DNA of 64,000 bases from Paenibacillus algicola. GTDB taxonomy: Bacteria > Bacillota > Bacilli > Paenibacillales > Paenibacillaceae. Positions 29,856 through 39,077 of the stretch are shown here, piece by piece (position 1 is the first letter of the stretch; each line of letters opens with the position of its first letter). Position numbers and translations under genes: made by a program. The notes beneath the pieces were generated by a model. It was not told the origin of the DNA. It made no database searches and saw only the letters and a program-made list of their open reading frames with translations. The stretch covers positions 1,484,501-1,548,500 of the forward strand of contig NZ_CP040396.1 of assembly GCF_005577435.1 (NCBI RefSeq), read 5' to 3'.

Positions 29856-30845
29856 ATGGCAATTTTGGTAACGGGAGGAGCCGGATACATCGGCTCGCAT
29901 ACGGTTGCGGAGCTGCTGGAGCGCGGCGAAGAGGTTGTTGTGATCGACAGTCTGGAAACCGGGCACAAGGAAGCGCTGCTGGGTGGCAAGCTGTATCAGG
30001 GAGACCTGCGTAACAAGGAGCTGCTGAAGACGCTGTTTGCCGAAAATGAGATTGATGCGGTCATTCACTTTGCAGCCAACTCTCTCGTTGGTGAGAGCAT
30101 GAAGGACCCTGTGAAATACTACGACAATAACGTCTATGGAACGCTGTGCCTGTTGGAAGCCATGAATGAGGCAGGGGTGCGGAAGATTGTCTTCAGCTCC
30201 ACAGCGGCCACTTACGGCGAACCGGAAAAAGTGCCTATCGAAGAAAAAGACCGCACGCAGCCGACCAACGTGTACGGCGAGACCAAGCTGATGATGGAGA
30301 GAATGATGGCCTGGTTTGATCAGGTGCTCGGCATCAAATATGTATCACTGCGCTACTTCAATGCAGCCGGCTCTCATGCCAGCGGCAAAATCGGAGAAGA
30401 CCACCGTCCGGAGAGTCACTTGATCCCGTTGGTGCTGCAAACTGCGCTGCAGCAGCGTCCGCATATTTCCGTATTCGGAGACGATTATGCTACACCGGAC
30501 GGCACCTGTGTCAGAGACTATATTCATGTCAGCGATCTGGCGGATGCGCATCTTCGGGCCGTGGAGTACCTGCGCCGCGGCGAGGACAGCAATGTGTTCA
30601 ATCTGGGCAACGGTCAGGGCTTCTCCGTCAAAGAAGTCATTGAAACCTCCAAAGCCGTCACCGGCCGCGAGATTCCGGTCGTGATGGAAGCGCGGCGCGC
30701 GGGAGATCCCGCAGTTCTGGTGGCTTCCTCAGACAAAGCACGTACTGTTCTAGGATGGCAGCCAGCCCGTGTGAAGCTGGAGGATATTATTCAGGATGCA
30801 TGGAGATGGCATGTCAGTCATCCGAACGGTTATGAGAGCAACTAA
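29856..30845 (+). CDS. galE: UDP-glucose 4-epimerase
   Basis: 329 residues, SDR fold. NAD-binding VTGGAGYIGSHT at the N-terminus, catalytic SSTAATYGE (Ser/Thr) and YGETK (YxxxK). It interconverts UDP-galactose and UDP-glucose. The start codon directly follows the galK stop, so translation is coupled. Confidence 0.95.
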   Translation: MAILVTGGAGYIGSHTVAELLERGEEVVVIDSLETGHKEALLGGKLYQGDLRNKELLKTLFAENEIDAVIHFAANSLVGESMKDPVKYYDNNVYGTLCLLEAMNEAGVRKIVFSSTAATYGEPEKVPIEEKDRTQPTNVYGETKLMMERMMAWFDQVLGIKYVSLRYFNAAGSHASGKIGEDHRPESHLIPLVLQTALQQRPHISVFGDDYATPDGTCVRDYIHVSDLADAHLRAVEYLRRGEDSNVFNLGNGQGFSVKEVIETSKAVTGREIPVVMEARRAGDPAVLVASSDKARTVLGWQPARVKLEDIIQDAWRWHVSHPNGYESN

Positions 30846-30857
30846 GGAGGCCGCAGC

Positions 30858-32450
30858 ATGGAACAGGAATTGAATCAGGCAGCACCCGAGCCCTATCAGG
30901 TGCTGCATGCGATAGAACAGCTGGTGCAGTTTGCGCTGCGCCAGCAGCTTATTCAGGACAGTGATACGGATTACAGCCGGAACCTTCTGCTGGATCTGCT
31001 GGGCTATACAGAGCCGCTGCTGGAGGAGATCACTCAGCCGGTACCGGACAGCCCGCAGCCAATGGTCGATATACTCATTGATGCAGCCGCCTCCAAGGGT
31101 CTCATTCCCGACAACAGCGACACCTACCGTGATCTGATGGATGCCAAAATCATGGGCTTGCTGATGGCCAGGCCCTCCGAGGTCACAGGCCGATTCATGC
31201 AGCTGAAGGAAGAGCAGGGCATTGAAGCGGCTACGGATTATTTCTACAAGCTGTGCATCGACAGCAACTATATCCGGATGGACCGCGTGGCAAAGAATGA
31301 ATTCTGGCGGTATAACAGCTCTTATGGTGATATTGAAATTACAATTAACCTGTCCAAGCCGGAAAAAAGCCCGAAGGAAATTGCCATGGCCAAGCTGCTC
31401 CCGCCTCCAGTGTATCCTAAATGCCAGCTATGCCGCGAAAATGTCGGTTATGCCGGACGGGTTAATCATCCGGCCCGCCAGAATCTCCGCGTCATTCCGC
31501 TGGAGCTGAATCAGGAGAAATGGCTGTTTCAATATTCTCCCTATGTTTATTACAACGAGCATTGCATCGTGCTGCATCATGACCATGTGCCGATGAAGCT
31601 GACCAAGGACACGCTGCGTCGTCTCTTAGGCTTTGTGGAAGCGTACCCGCATTATTTCCTGGGCTCCAATGCAGATCTGCCCATCGTGGGCGGCTCCATC
31701 CTGACGCATGATCATTTTCAGGGAGGTCGCCATACGTTCCCGATTCAGAAGGCTGAGGTCCTTGCAGTCTATGAACACACCAGTCATAAAGGTGTTACTG
31801 CCGGCATTGTGAACTGGCCGATGTCGGTTCTGAGACTGACGGCAGAAGACCCAGAAGCTCTGCTGGAATGCGCGAACGAGATTTATGAAGCCTGGAAAGG
31901 CTACAGCGATTCAGCACTTGACATTGAAGCATGGAGCGATGCGGAAGGGGAGCGGGTACCTCATAATACAGTGACTCCGATCGCCCGCCGAAGTGCAGAT
32001 GGCGGCTATGAGCTGGATCTCGTGCTCCGCAACAACCGGACGAACGAGCAGCATCCGGAAGGGATTTTCCATCCACACCGGGAAATGCATCATATCAAGA
32101 AAGAAAATATCGGGCTCATTGAGGTCATGGGCTTGGCAATCCTGCCGGGAAGGCTCAAGAGCGAGCTGGACCAGGTGGGAGATATTCTGGCTGGCGACAC
32201 GGCGCTTTACGCTACTGCGCAGGAGGACTCCAATCCGCTTCAGGTACATCTTCCATGGATTGAGCAGCTGAAGCAAGAGCATGCTGATGGGCTCTCCAAG
32301 GAAGAGGCGCAGCACGTCATCCGGGAAGCCGTCGGGGAGATTTTCACAGAAATTTTGGAACAGGCCGGCGTGTACAAGCATACGGAAGCCGGGCGTCAGG
32401 GCTTCCATCAATTCCTGGATCACATGGGATTTCAACGATCCGGCTTATAA
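30858..32450 (+). CDS. galT: UDP-glucose-hexose-1-phosphate uridylyltransferase (Firmicutes type)
   Basis: 530 residues, the long GalT type of low-GC Gram-positives rather than the 350-residue E. coli form. Conserved: CQLCRENVGYAGR, NEHCIVLHHDHVPMK and SILTHDHFQGGRH. It swaps UMP between UDP-glucose and galactose-1-phosphate. AAGGAGG precedes ATG 30858. Third gene of galKET, ended by the hairpin at 32483. Confidence 0.94.
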   Translation: MEQELNQAAPEPYQVLHAIEQLVQFALRQQLIQDSDTDYSRNLLLDLLGYTEPLLEEITQPVPDSPQPMVDILIDAAASKGLIPDNSDTYRDLMDAKIMGLLMARPSEVTGRFMQLKEEQGIEAATDYFYKLCIDSNYIRMDRVAKNEFWRYNSSYGDIEITINLSKPEKSPKEIAMAKLLPPPVYPKCQLCRENVGYAGRVNHPARQNLRVIPLELNQEKWLFQYSPYVYYNEHCIVLHHDHVPMKLTKDTLRRLLGFVEAYPHYFLGSNADLPIVGGSILTHDHFQGGRHTFPIQKAEVLAVYEHTSHKGVTAGIVNWPMSVLRLTAEDPEALLECANEIYEAWKGYSDSALDIEAWSDAEGERVPHNTVTPIARRSADGGYELDLVLRNNRTNEQHPEGIFHPHREMHHIKKENIGLIEVMGLAILPGRLKSELDQVGDILAGDTALYATAQEDSNPLQVHLPWIEQLKQEHADGLSKEEAQHVIREAVGEIFTEILEQAGVYKHTEAGRQGFHQFLDHMGFQRSGL

Positions 32451-32482
32451 TTAAGGCATAAGCACCACTACGCTGTAAACAC

Positions 32483-32532
32483 AGGACATAGCAGCTCTGG
32501 GAGAGATTCCGGGCGGCTATGTCCTTTCTTTT
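32483..32532 (+). terminator. terminator of the gal operon
   Basis: AGGACATAGC (32483-32492) pairs with GCTATGTCCT (32516-32525), followed by TTCTTTTT. Confidence 0.8.
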
Positions 32533-32659
32533 TGCACCCCAAGGATTGGTATATACATCCAGGCCGCAAGGGACCGTTTTGAAATCCGTTCGCGGGGGTA
32601 GTATAATGAGTGGCTGAAACCAAAGAAATTTGGATTACATATAACTGGAGGGTGATCAG

Positions 32660-33823
32660 ATGGGTCCTTTTGAATTTTATAATCCTACGACCTTGATTTT
32701 TGGAAAGGGCAAGCTGAGCTCTTTACCAGCCGAAGTTTCGAAGTACGGCAAGAAGGTGCTGCTGGTTTATGGCGGAGGAAGCATTAAACGCAGTGGACTG
32801 TATGACCAGACCCTGTCTCTGCTGAAGGAAGCAGGCGCAGAGGTAACGGAGCTTGCCGGCGTGGAGCCCAATCCCCGCTTGTCCACGGTTCACCGCGGCG
32901 TTGAGCTTTGCCGGGAGAACAGTATTGAGCTGATTCTAGCGGTTGGCGGCGGCAGTGTACTGGACTGTGCCAAGGCAATTGCTGTTGGTGCCAAGTATGA
33001 AGGTGACATGTGGGATTTTGTAGAGCGCAAGGCTGCGCCGGAGGCCGGACTGCCGTTAGGCACGGTGCTGACAATGGCGGCTACGGGCTCTGAAATGAAC
33101 GGCGGCTCTGTCATTACAAACGAGGCTACACAGGAAAAAATGGGCTGGGGCAGCCTCTACGCTTACCCTGCATTTTCTATATTAGATCCAGAGCATACCT
33201 TCTCCCTGCCAAAGGATCAGACGGTATACGGCATTGTAGATATTATGTCGCATGTGCTGGAGCATTACTTCCATCTCGATTCCAACACGCCGGTGCAGGA
33301 CGGGTTCTGTGAAACCATTTTGCGTACGGTTATGGAAACAGCGCCGAAGCTGGTGGAGGACCTCAACAATTTCGAGCTGCGTGAAACGATCATGTACTGC
33401 AGTACAATGGCGCTCAATGGCATGATCAGCATGGGGCTGCGCGGCGACTGGGCGACTCATAATATCGAGCATGCCGTTTCAGCCGTGTATGACATACCGC
33501 ATGGCGGAGGCCTGGCTATCCTGTTCCCGAACTGGATGAAGTACAATATCGACGTTCAGCCAGAACGCTTCAAGCAGCTGGCTGTTCAGGTCATGGGTGT
33601 AGATCCTGCAGGCAAGAGCGACAAAGAGATTGGCCTTGAAGGCATTGAGGCTCTTCGGTCCTTCTGGACCTCAATCGGGGCGCCGAGCTCTCTGGCCGAT
33701 TACGATATTGATGACAAGGACATCGAGGTTATGGCAGATAAGTCTGTCCGCTTTGGACCGTTCGGCAACTTCCGCAAGCTGGAACGTCAGGACGTGATTG
33801 AGATTTACAACATGTCACTGTAA
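32660..33823 (+). CDS. iron-containing alcohol dehydrogenase (butanol dehydrogenase type)
   Basis: 387 residues, group [22 protein letters not shown] binds the NAD(P) phosphate. The metal ligands lie in [12 protein letters not shown] and the stretch around [23 protein letters not shown]. It is closest in layout to YugJ/YugK and clostridial BdhA, NADPH-linked aldehyde reductases. GGAGGGTG precedes ATG 32660. A single gene after the gal operon; the physiological aldehyde is unknown. Confidence 0.9.
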   Translation: MGPFEFYNPTTLIFGKGKLSSLPAEVSKYGKKVLLVYGGGSIKRSGLYDQTLSLLKEAGAEVTELAGVEPNPRLSTVHRGVELCRENSIELILAVGGGSVLDCAKAIAVGAKYEGDMWDFVERKAAPEAGLPLGTVLTMAATGSEMNGGSVITNEATQEKMGWGSLYAYPAFSILDPEHTFSLPKDQTVYGIVDIMSHVLEHYFHLDSNTPVQDGFCETILRTVMETAPKLVEDLNNFELRETIMYCSTMALNGMISMGLRGDWATHNIEHAVSAVYDIPHGGGLAILFPNWMKYNIDVQPERFKQLAVQVMGVDPAGKSDKEIGLEGIEALRSFWTSIGAPSSLADYDIDDKDIEVMADKSVRFGPFGNFRKLERQDVIEIYNMSL

Positions 33824-33847
33824 GCTTAATGAGCTTATGGAGCATAC

Positions 33848-34355
33848 GGGGCTGTCCCATACGGAGCTGTTCCAAAAGTAGATTCTTGTTTAACGAGGCA
33901 GCTCACTTGAATGAGATCTGAAGCAAAATAAAGACATGGCGGAGTCAGGGAGGTGATCCCGGCACCGCCATGTCTTTATTGTGGTCTATTGCCGCCTTCT
34001 TCAACAGGTTATGGGCGAGTCAAAGCCATCCGACCTCCACCAGGATATGCAGCCTGGAAGATTCGGTCATCAAGGCGATGGACCGCTTCATGGACTACAT
34101 TAACAAGGGGATTGAATGGAATGTCGTCTTCTACATCCATGAGCAGATAAAGTTGATCCATGGTATATTGAATGTACAAATGAAACCGCTCCTTTTTAAA
34201 TGGTTGCTAGACACTTCCATTCTGCCAAAGGGCGGTTTCTTTGTGTTACCTGTTTTTGGGGGCAGCAGCGAGGGGGGGGACGTTTCGTACGCGGAGCATC
34301 TCGTAACAACAAACGAGGCCATCCCGCAAGACCCTAGATCATGAGGGACAGCCCC
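33848..34355. mobile_element. short element with inverted ends, copy B (508 bp)
   Basis: Perfect 11-base terminal inverted repeats: GGGGCTGTCCC (33848-33858) and GGGACAGCCCC (34345-34355). Inside is a 16-base perfect hairpin, AATAAAGACATGGCGG (33927-33942) with 33965-33980. About 260 central bases are absent from copy A at 22226. That centre holds an open frame (from 33970) with no recognisable transposase similarity. I read it as a non-autonomous (MITE-like) element. It fills the gap between the alcohol dehydrogenase and yuaF. Confidence 0.7.
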
Positions 34356-34382
34356 TTTTTGCGCAATTCGAATACAAATTTT

Positions 34383-34408
34383 TGAAACGATGTTAACTTT
34401 TCTTCGTA
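34383..34408 (+). promoter_or_regulatory. sigma-W (ECF) promoter of yuaF-floT
   Basis: TGAAAC (34383-34388), 16 bases, CGTA (34405-34408): an exact match to the sigma-W consensus. In Bacillus the yuaFGI operon is a known sigma-W target (envelope stress). It also shows that the reading frame extending upstream of 34456 is not translated from there. Confidence 0.85.
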
Positions 34409-34455
34409 AAAAGAGTTATCTATACAGTAAGGTTCAACTCGGGGAGGCAGTCAAT

Positions 34456-34989
34456 ATGGAGGCACTGTTTTGGGGATGCTTGACAGGCGGCGTGTTGTTC
34501 GCCATTGTAAGCGTTCTGCTGGGGGATGTTCTCAGTGGGGCATTGGATGGGGCGCTTGATTTTTTGTCCTTGGATGTTTTGAATCCTATGGTCATTGCAG
34601 CGGCGGTAACTGTGTTCGGCGGGTCGGGCATCATGCTGACTACATACACGGAATTCAGCCTGCTCTTCGTCATTATGCTGTCGCTGCTGATCTCAGCCGC
34701 TGTCTCAGTCGTAGTCTATTTCGGCTATGTCCGTCCCATGGAGAACAGTGAGAACTCGACCGGCTTCTCCGTACAGGAGCTGGCAGGACGAATCGGTGAA
34801 GTGATGATTCCCCTTCCAGCCATCGGCTACGGTGAGGTCATGGTACGGGTCGGTGCCAGCAATACCCTCCATATTGCCTCAAGCTTTGATCAGCGGCCGG
34901 TTCCTGCAGGGGTGCGGGTCGTCGTGATTGATGTGGTGGATGGCGTCCTCCGAGTGTCTGAACTAGAAGAAGTCAAGGGAGAGGTGTAA
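34456..34989 (+). CDS. yuaF: NfeD-family membrane protein YuaF
   Basis: 177 residues: three to four hydrophobic N-terminal helices, then a C-terminal OB-fold (GRIGEVMIPLPAIGYGEVMVRVG, VVVIDVVDGVLRVSEL). The Bacillus homologue YuaF is a partner of flotillin FloT in membrane microdomains. ATG 34456 follows GGGGAGG. It is four bases upstream of floT. Confidence 0.9.
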   Translation: MEALFWGCLTGGVLFAIVSVLLGDVLSGALDGALDFLSLDVLNPMVIAAAVTVFGGSGIMLTTYTEFSLLFVIMLSLLISAAVSVVVYFGYVRPMENSENSTGFSVQELAGRIGEVMIPLPAIGYGEVMVRVGASNTLHIASSFDQRPVPAGVRVVVIDVVDGVLRVSELEEVKGEV

Positions 34990-34993
34990 CAGC

Positions 34994-36535
34994 ATGCCAG
35001 AATTTTTAATTATTCCGTCGGTTGTCATTGGGGTCATTGTCGTATTGGGTCTTGCGTTCTGGGCCCGCTACAAGACCGTAAGTCCGGACGAAGCAATGAT
35101 CGTGACGGGCTCGTTTCTCGGGAGCAAGAACATTTCGTCGGATGAATCCGGCCGGAGAATCAAGATTGTCCGCGGCGGCGGTGCATTTATCCTTCCGATC
35201 TTTCAACGCTCGGAGTTTGTATCGCTCCTGTCTCATAAGCTGGATGTTATGACGCCGGAAGTGTACACGGAGCAAGGGGTACCGGTTATGGCTGACGGCG
35301 TCGCGATTATCAAAGTCGGCAGCTCGATTGAAGACGTGGCGACAGCGGCAGAGCAGTTTATGGGCAAGCCGATTGAAGCGCTGAAGGGAGAAGCACAAGA
35401 AGTGCTCGAGGGTCATCTGCGCGCGATCCTGGGCTCCATGACGGTAGAAGAGGTATATCGGAACCGGGATAAATTTGCGCAGGAAGTGCAGGGCGTAGCC
35501 GCACGTGATTTGAAGAAAATGGGCCTGCAAATCGTTTCCTTCACGATCAAGGATGTCCGAGACAAGCACGGCTATCTGGAAGCGCTCGGTAAGCCGCGGA
35601 TCGCTACCGTAAAGCGCGATGCTGAGATTGCCGAAGCCGAAGCCGTTCGGGATGCCAGAATTCAGAAGGCACGTGCGGAAGAGGAAGGACAGAAGGCAGA
35701 GCTGGTGCGGGATACGAACATTGCGGAAGCTTCCAAGGAGAAGGAGCTGAAGGTGGCTGCGTTCAAGCGCGATCAGGATACAGCAAAGGCCGAGGCCGAT
35801 CAGGCTTATCATATTCAAGAAGCCCGTGCGAAGCAGACCGTTGTTGAAGAACAAATGAAGGTCGAGCTCGTTCGGAAAGAGCGGGAGATTGATATTCAAG
35901 AGAAGGAAATTATGGTTCGAGAGAAGCAGTATGATGCAGAGGTCAAGAAGAAGGCCGATGCAGATCGTTATGCGGTAGTGCAGGCGGCTGAGGCGGAGAA
36001 GGCCCGCCGGATGCGCGAGGCGGATGCGGTTCAGTACTCCATTGAAACCCAGGCAAAGGCTTCGGCGGAGCAGAAGCGTCTGGACGGTATGGCTATCGCT
36101 GATGCCGAGCGGGCGAAGGGCTCGGCTGATGCGGAGGTCATTCGTCTTCGCGGCTTGGCGGAAGCAGAAGCGAAGGAGAAGCTGGCGGAAGCCTTCTCGA
36201 AGTTCGGTGAAGCGGCTGTACTCGACATTATTGTGAAGATGCTGCCAGAGCTCGCCGGCAAGATTGCAGAGCCAATCTCGTCCATTGATAAGCTGACGGT
36301 TGTGGACACCGGTAAAGGTGAAGGTGCAGCCCGGGTCAGCAACTATGTGACGGAGCTGATGTCCACCGCTCCGGAAATGCTGAAAAGTGTGTCAGGCATC
36401 GACGTCGAGGCGTTGATCCAGGGATTGACGAAGAAGTCGTCCCCTGCTGCTGCGGAGCCGGCGAAGCTTGAGCCGGCAAAGGTCCTGCTGGAGACCAGTG
36501 CAGCGAAGGAAGAGAAGGAGCTGGAGACCATCTAA
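34994..36535 (+). CDS. floT: flotillin FloT
   Basis: 513 residues: an N-terminal hydrophobic anchor (about 3-24), an SPFH/Band 7 domain (about 30-190), then a long Ala/Glu/Lys-rich coiled coil with many EA repeats (about 200-380) and a C-terminal oligomerisation segment. It scaffolds membrane microdomains and influences secretion, signalling and wall synthesis. Co-transcribed with yuaF from the sigma-W promoter. It ends just before a terminator. Confidence 0.94.
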   Translation: MPEFLIIPSVVIGVIVVLGLAFWARYKTVSPDEAMIVTGSFLGSKNISSDESGRRIKIVRGGGAFILPIFQRSEFVSLLSHKLDVMTPEVYTEQGVPVMADGVAIIKVGSSIEDVATAAEQFMGKPIEALKGEAQEVLEGHLRAILGSMTVEEVYRNRDKFAQEVQGVAARDLKKMGLQIVSFTIKDVRDKHGYLEALGKPRIATVKRDAEIAEAEAVRDARIQKARAEEEGQKAELVRDTNIAEASKEKELKVAAFKRDQDTAKAEADQAYHIQEARAKQTVVEEQMKVELVRKEREIDIQEKEIMVREKQYDAEVKKKADADRYAVVQAAEAEKARRMREADAVQYSIETQAKASAEQKRLDGMAIADAERAKGSADAEVIRLRGLAEAEAKEKLAEAFSKFGEAAVLDIIVKMLPELAGKIAEPISSIDKLTVVDTGKGEGAARVSNYVTELMSTAPEMLKSVSGIDVEALIQGLTKKSSPAAAEPAKLEPAKVLLETSAAKEEKELETI

Positions 36536-36568
36536 CGGCTCTTGGCTTCAGCAATATCGGCATAGCCG

Positions 36569-36606
36569 TGTCAGAGAAGACTTTCTGACGAGGCTATGCT
36601 TTTTTT
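36569..36606 (+). terminator. terminator of yuaF-floT
   Basis: GCATAGCC and GGCTATGC arms around a partly paired loop, then seven T. Confidence 0.8.
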
Positions 36607-36684
36607 ATGCCAATGTTCTGCACTTCAGGAAGAGGACGCCATGGACCTAGCAAGGTATAATGGTCTTAACAGGAGGGATACCAT

Positions 36685-37908
36685 ATGAAACAGCCGGCAG
36701 CGCCTGTATGGCGCTCTGACAAACTGGCCGCGATGGGCAGCTCGATATTTGCCGAGATACAGGCTTGGAAGCAGGAAGCAGCCCAGAGAGGAAGAGAAGT
36801 GATAGATCTGAGCATCGGAAGTCCGGATCGGGCGCCATCCTTGGAAATCCGGGAGCTGCTCAGCCGCAGCGTGCTTCAGGAGGATCAATATACATACCCG
36901 TCTTCACAAGGTACACCGGCCTTTCGAAAGGCCGCTTCAGCCTGGCTCAAGCATCGCTTCGGGGTGGACACCAATCCGGAGACAGAGATTCTGGCGCTGA
37001 TGGGTTCGCAGGATGGACTTGCCCATTTCGCTCAAGCTGTGTGCAACCCGGGAGATTTGGCGATGGTGCCGGATCCCGGTTATCCCATTTATGCGGGGGC
37101 GCTTCAGCTCGCCGGGGTCGAGCCCTGGCTGCTGCCACTTCGGGAAGAGAATGGCTTCATGCCTGATTTAACCAAGATCCCGGAGCAGATCTGGCAGCGA
37201 ACCAAATTTCTGCTGCTCAATTTCCCAGGAAATCCGATTGCGGTTCAAGCAGATCTCACATTTTTTACCGAGCTGGTTGCGCTGGCGAAGAAGCACAATG
37301 TGCTCATCGTTCATGATGCTGCGTATTCGGAAATGGGCTTTGATGATTATCGGCCGGTCAGCATCCTTCAGGTTCCCGGGGCCTCGGAAATTGCCGTGGA
37401 ATTTCATTCCTTCTCCAAGAGCTTTCATATGGCGGGCTGCCGGATTGCTTTTCTGGCCGGCAATGCAGAAGCAGTCGGAGCCCTGAGAGATTTGAAGAGC
37501 AATATTGACTACGGCGTATTTCTTCCTGTCCAGCTGGCTGCAGCAGCGGCACTGGAGCACGCCATGGCTTCGGGAACAGAACGGGAAACGGCGCTGCTGT
37601 ATGAGAAGCGGAGAGATGTGTTCACAGCGGCACTGGAGGCAGCGGGCTGGACGGTGAAGAAGCCGAAGGCAACCATGTTTATATGGGCCAAGCTGCCGGA
37701 AGCCTTTCGTCAGGACCATAACGCAGGGGATTCCCGTCAATTCGCACGGAAGCTGCTGCTCTCTACAGGGGTGGCTGTCGTACCGGGCATTGCTTTTGGG
37801 CAGCAGGGGGAAGGGTATGTACGCATTGCCCTTGTGCAAGAGGCTGAAGTACTGACGGAAGCGGCTGCCCGCATCGGGGCTTTTTTGCTACAAGAAGCAG
37901 ATGTTTGA
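36685..37908 (+). CDS. PLP-dependent aminotransferase (class I/II)
   Basis: 407 residues. Substrate loop GSPDRAPS, PDPGYPIY, LNFPGNPIA, and the Schiff-base lysine in HSFSKSFHMAGCR (K245). The pattern resembles LL-diaminopimelate aminotransferase/MtnE-like enzymes (fold type I). The amino-acid substrate cannot be fixed from sequence. AGGAGGG precedes ATG 36685. Monocistronic, or read through into glcT 36 bases on. Confidence 0.88.
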   Translation: MKQPAAPVWRSDKLAAMGSSIFAEIQAWKQEAAQRGREVIDLSIGSPDRAPSLEIRELLSRSVLQEDQYTYPSSQGTPAFRKAASAWLKHRFGVDTNPETEILALMGSQDGLAHFAQAVCNPGDLAMVPDPGYPIYAGALQLAGVEPWLLPLREENGFMPDLTKIPEQIWQRTKFLLLNFPGNPIAVQADLTFFTELVALAKKHNVLIVHDAAYSEMGFDDYRPVSILQVPGASEIAVEFHSFSKSFHMAGCRIAFLAGNAEAVGALRDLKSNIDYGVFLPVQLAAAAALEHAMASGTERETALLYEKRRDVFTAALEAAGWTVKKPKATMFIWAKLPEAFRQDHNAGDSRQFARKLLLSTGVAVVPGIAFGQQGEGYVRIALVQEAEVLTEAAARIGAFLLQEADV

Positions 37909-37944
37909 TATGATAGAGGATATGAATGTGTAAATTGAGGTGCA

Positions 37945-38799
37945 ATGGTGGGCAGCATACAAGTATCCAAGGTATTAAACAATAATGTAATTATCGCGAA
38001 GCATCCCTGGCATGATGAGGTGGTCGTGATCGGAAAGGGCATCGGCTTTAACCGTAAACCGAAGGACGCCATTCCCTTGACGCTCGTAGAGAAAATGTTC
38101 ATCTTAACGAAGCCGGAGGAGCAGGAGCAGTATAAGCAGCTGGTGCCTCAAGTCGATGAGCAGCTGATCGAAGCCATGAATGAGATCATTCATTATGCGG
38201 CGAACGCGGCCGGGGAAACGCTGAATGAGCATATTCATGTCGCGTTAACCGATCATATTGCATTTGCGATCAAGCGCCAGGCTCAGGGCCTGTATATTCA
38301 TAATCCTTTTTTGTACGAGACTAAAGAGCTGTATCCGGAGGAATTCCGGATGGCAGAATATGCGGTGCGTAAGCTCAAACAGCGACTGGATGTGGATTTG
38401 GGAGAGGAGGAGGCTGGCTTTATCGCCTTGCACTTTCACAGCGCATTGACGAATCAGCATATTTCCGAGGTGCGCAAGCATTCCAGGCTGGTATCGGATC
38501 TTGTGCATATTGTAGAGGACAAGCTGGAATACGTCATTCCCAAGGATTCGCTTGATTATTCCCGCCTGATTACCCATCTCCGGTTCGCTATCGAACGGAT
38601 CCGCCGGGGAGAGGCCGAGCCTCAGGAGGGAAGGCTGGATGAGCTGCTGAAGCGGGAATACCCTGAAATGTACGCCTTAGGCTGGACATTAAGCAAGATG
38701 ATGGAGGTCCGGCTGGGGAAGAAGGTCTATCCGGCCGAAGCGGGTTATCTGACGATTCACTTACAGCGGCTTGCCCAGCGGAAGGAAGATCATGAATAA
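37945..38799 (+). CDS. glcT: transcription antiterminator GlcT
   Basis: 284 residues: N-terminal RNA-binding CAT domain (QVSKVLNNNVIIAKHPWHDEV), then PRD1 (NEHIHVALTDHIAFAIKR) and PRD2 (LITHLRFAIERI). It binds the RAT hairpin in the ptsG leader when glucose is present and PtsG no longer phosphorylates its PRDs. It sits directly upstream of the RAT/terminator and ptsG. ATG 37945 is close to GAGGTG (three-base gap); GTG 37948 is an equal candidate. Confidence 0.93.
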   Translation: MVGSIQVSKVLNNNVIIAKHPWHDEVVVIGKGIGFNRKPKDAIPLTLVEKMFILTKPEEQEQYKQLVPQVDEQLIEAMNEIIHYAANAAGETLNEHIHVALTDHIAFAIKRQAQGLYIHNPFLYETKELYPEEFRMAEYAVRKLKQRLDVDLGEEEAGFIALHFHSALTNQHISEVRKHSRLVSDLVHIVEDKLEYVIPKDSLDYSRLITHLRFAIERIRRGEAEPQEGRLDELLKREYPEMYALGWTLSKMMEVRLGKKVYPAEAGYLTIHLQRLAQRKEDHE

Positions 38800-38834
38800 T
38801 GCATGAAGATTTTCAAGAGCAGGGATTACACCTC

Positions 38835-38863
38835 TTGCAAGCTGCTAATCAGGGTGATACAAT
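38835..38863 (+). promoter_or_regulatory. sigma-A promoter of ptsG
   Basis: TTGCAA (38835-38840), 17-base spacer, TACAAT (38858-38863). It lies about 30 bases before the RAT element, the expected layout for the glucose PTS leader. Confidence 0.7.
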
Positions 38864-38896
38864 ACGTTCTGTCTTTATGAAAAGCAACAGTATCTA

Positions 38897-39020
38897 ACGT
38901 GTAACTGATTCGATCAGGCATGAGTATATAACAGGATTCTTTGGTTGTTTCCAGCCCTTTCAGGGTAACCTACGGGGAGAAACAGCTCAGTGGTCCTGCT
39001 GTATGCTTATGCCTTTTTTT
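38897..39020 (+). promoter_or_regulatory. GlcT RAT antiterminator with overlapping terminator
   Basis: The segment ACTGATTCGATCAGGCATGAGT (split: ACTGATTCGATC then AGGCATGAGT, 38904-38925) closely resembles the Bacillus ptsG RAT as I remember it. GGCATGAGTATATAACAGG (38917-38935) pairs with 38995-39013 using a few G-U pairs, followed by seven T: a terminator whose left arm overlaps the RAT. GlcT binding would prevent it and allow ptsG transcription. Confidence 0.85.
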
Positions 39021-39077
39021 GTTGGTATGTTGCTAATGATTCACCTTGAGAGGTGAAATCAAGAAAGGAGATGGACG

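Noticed and set aside
33970..34344. 124-codon frame inside the short element as a transposase
   Set aside because: No transposase motif, no ribosome site, and it begins in the hairpin; treated as part of a non-autonomous element.
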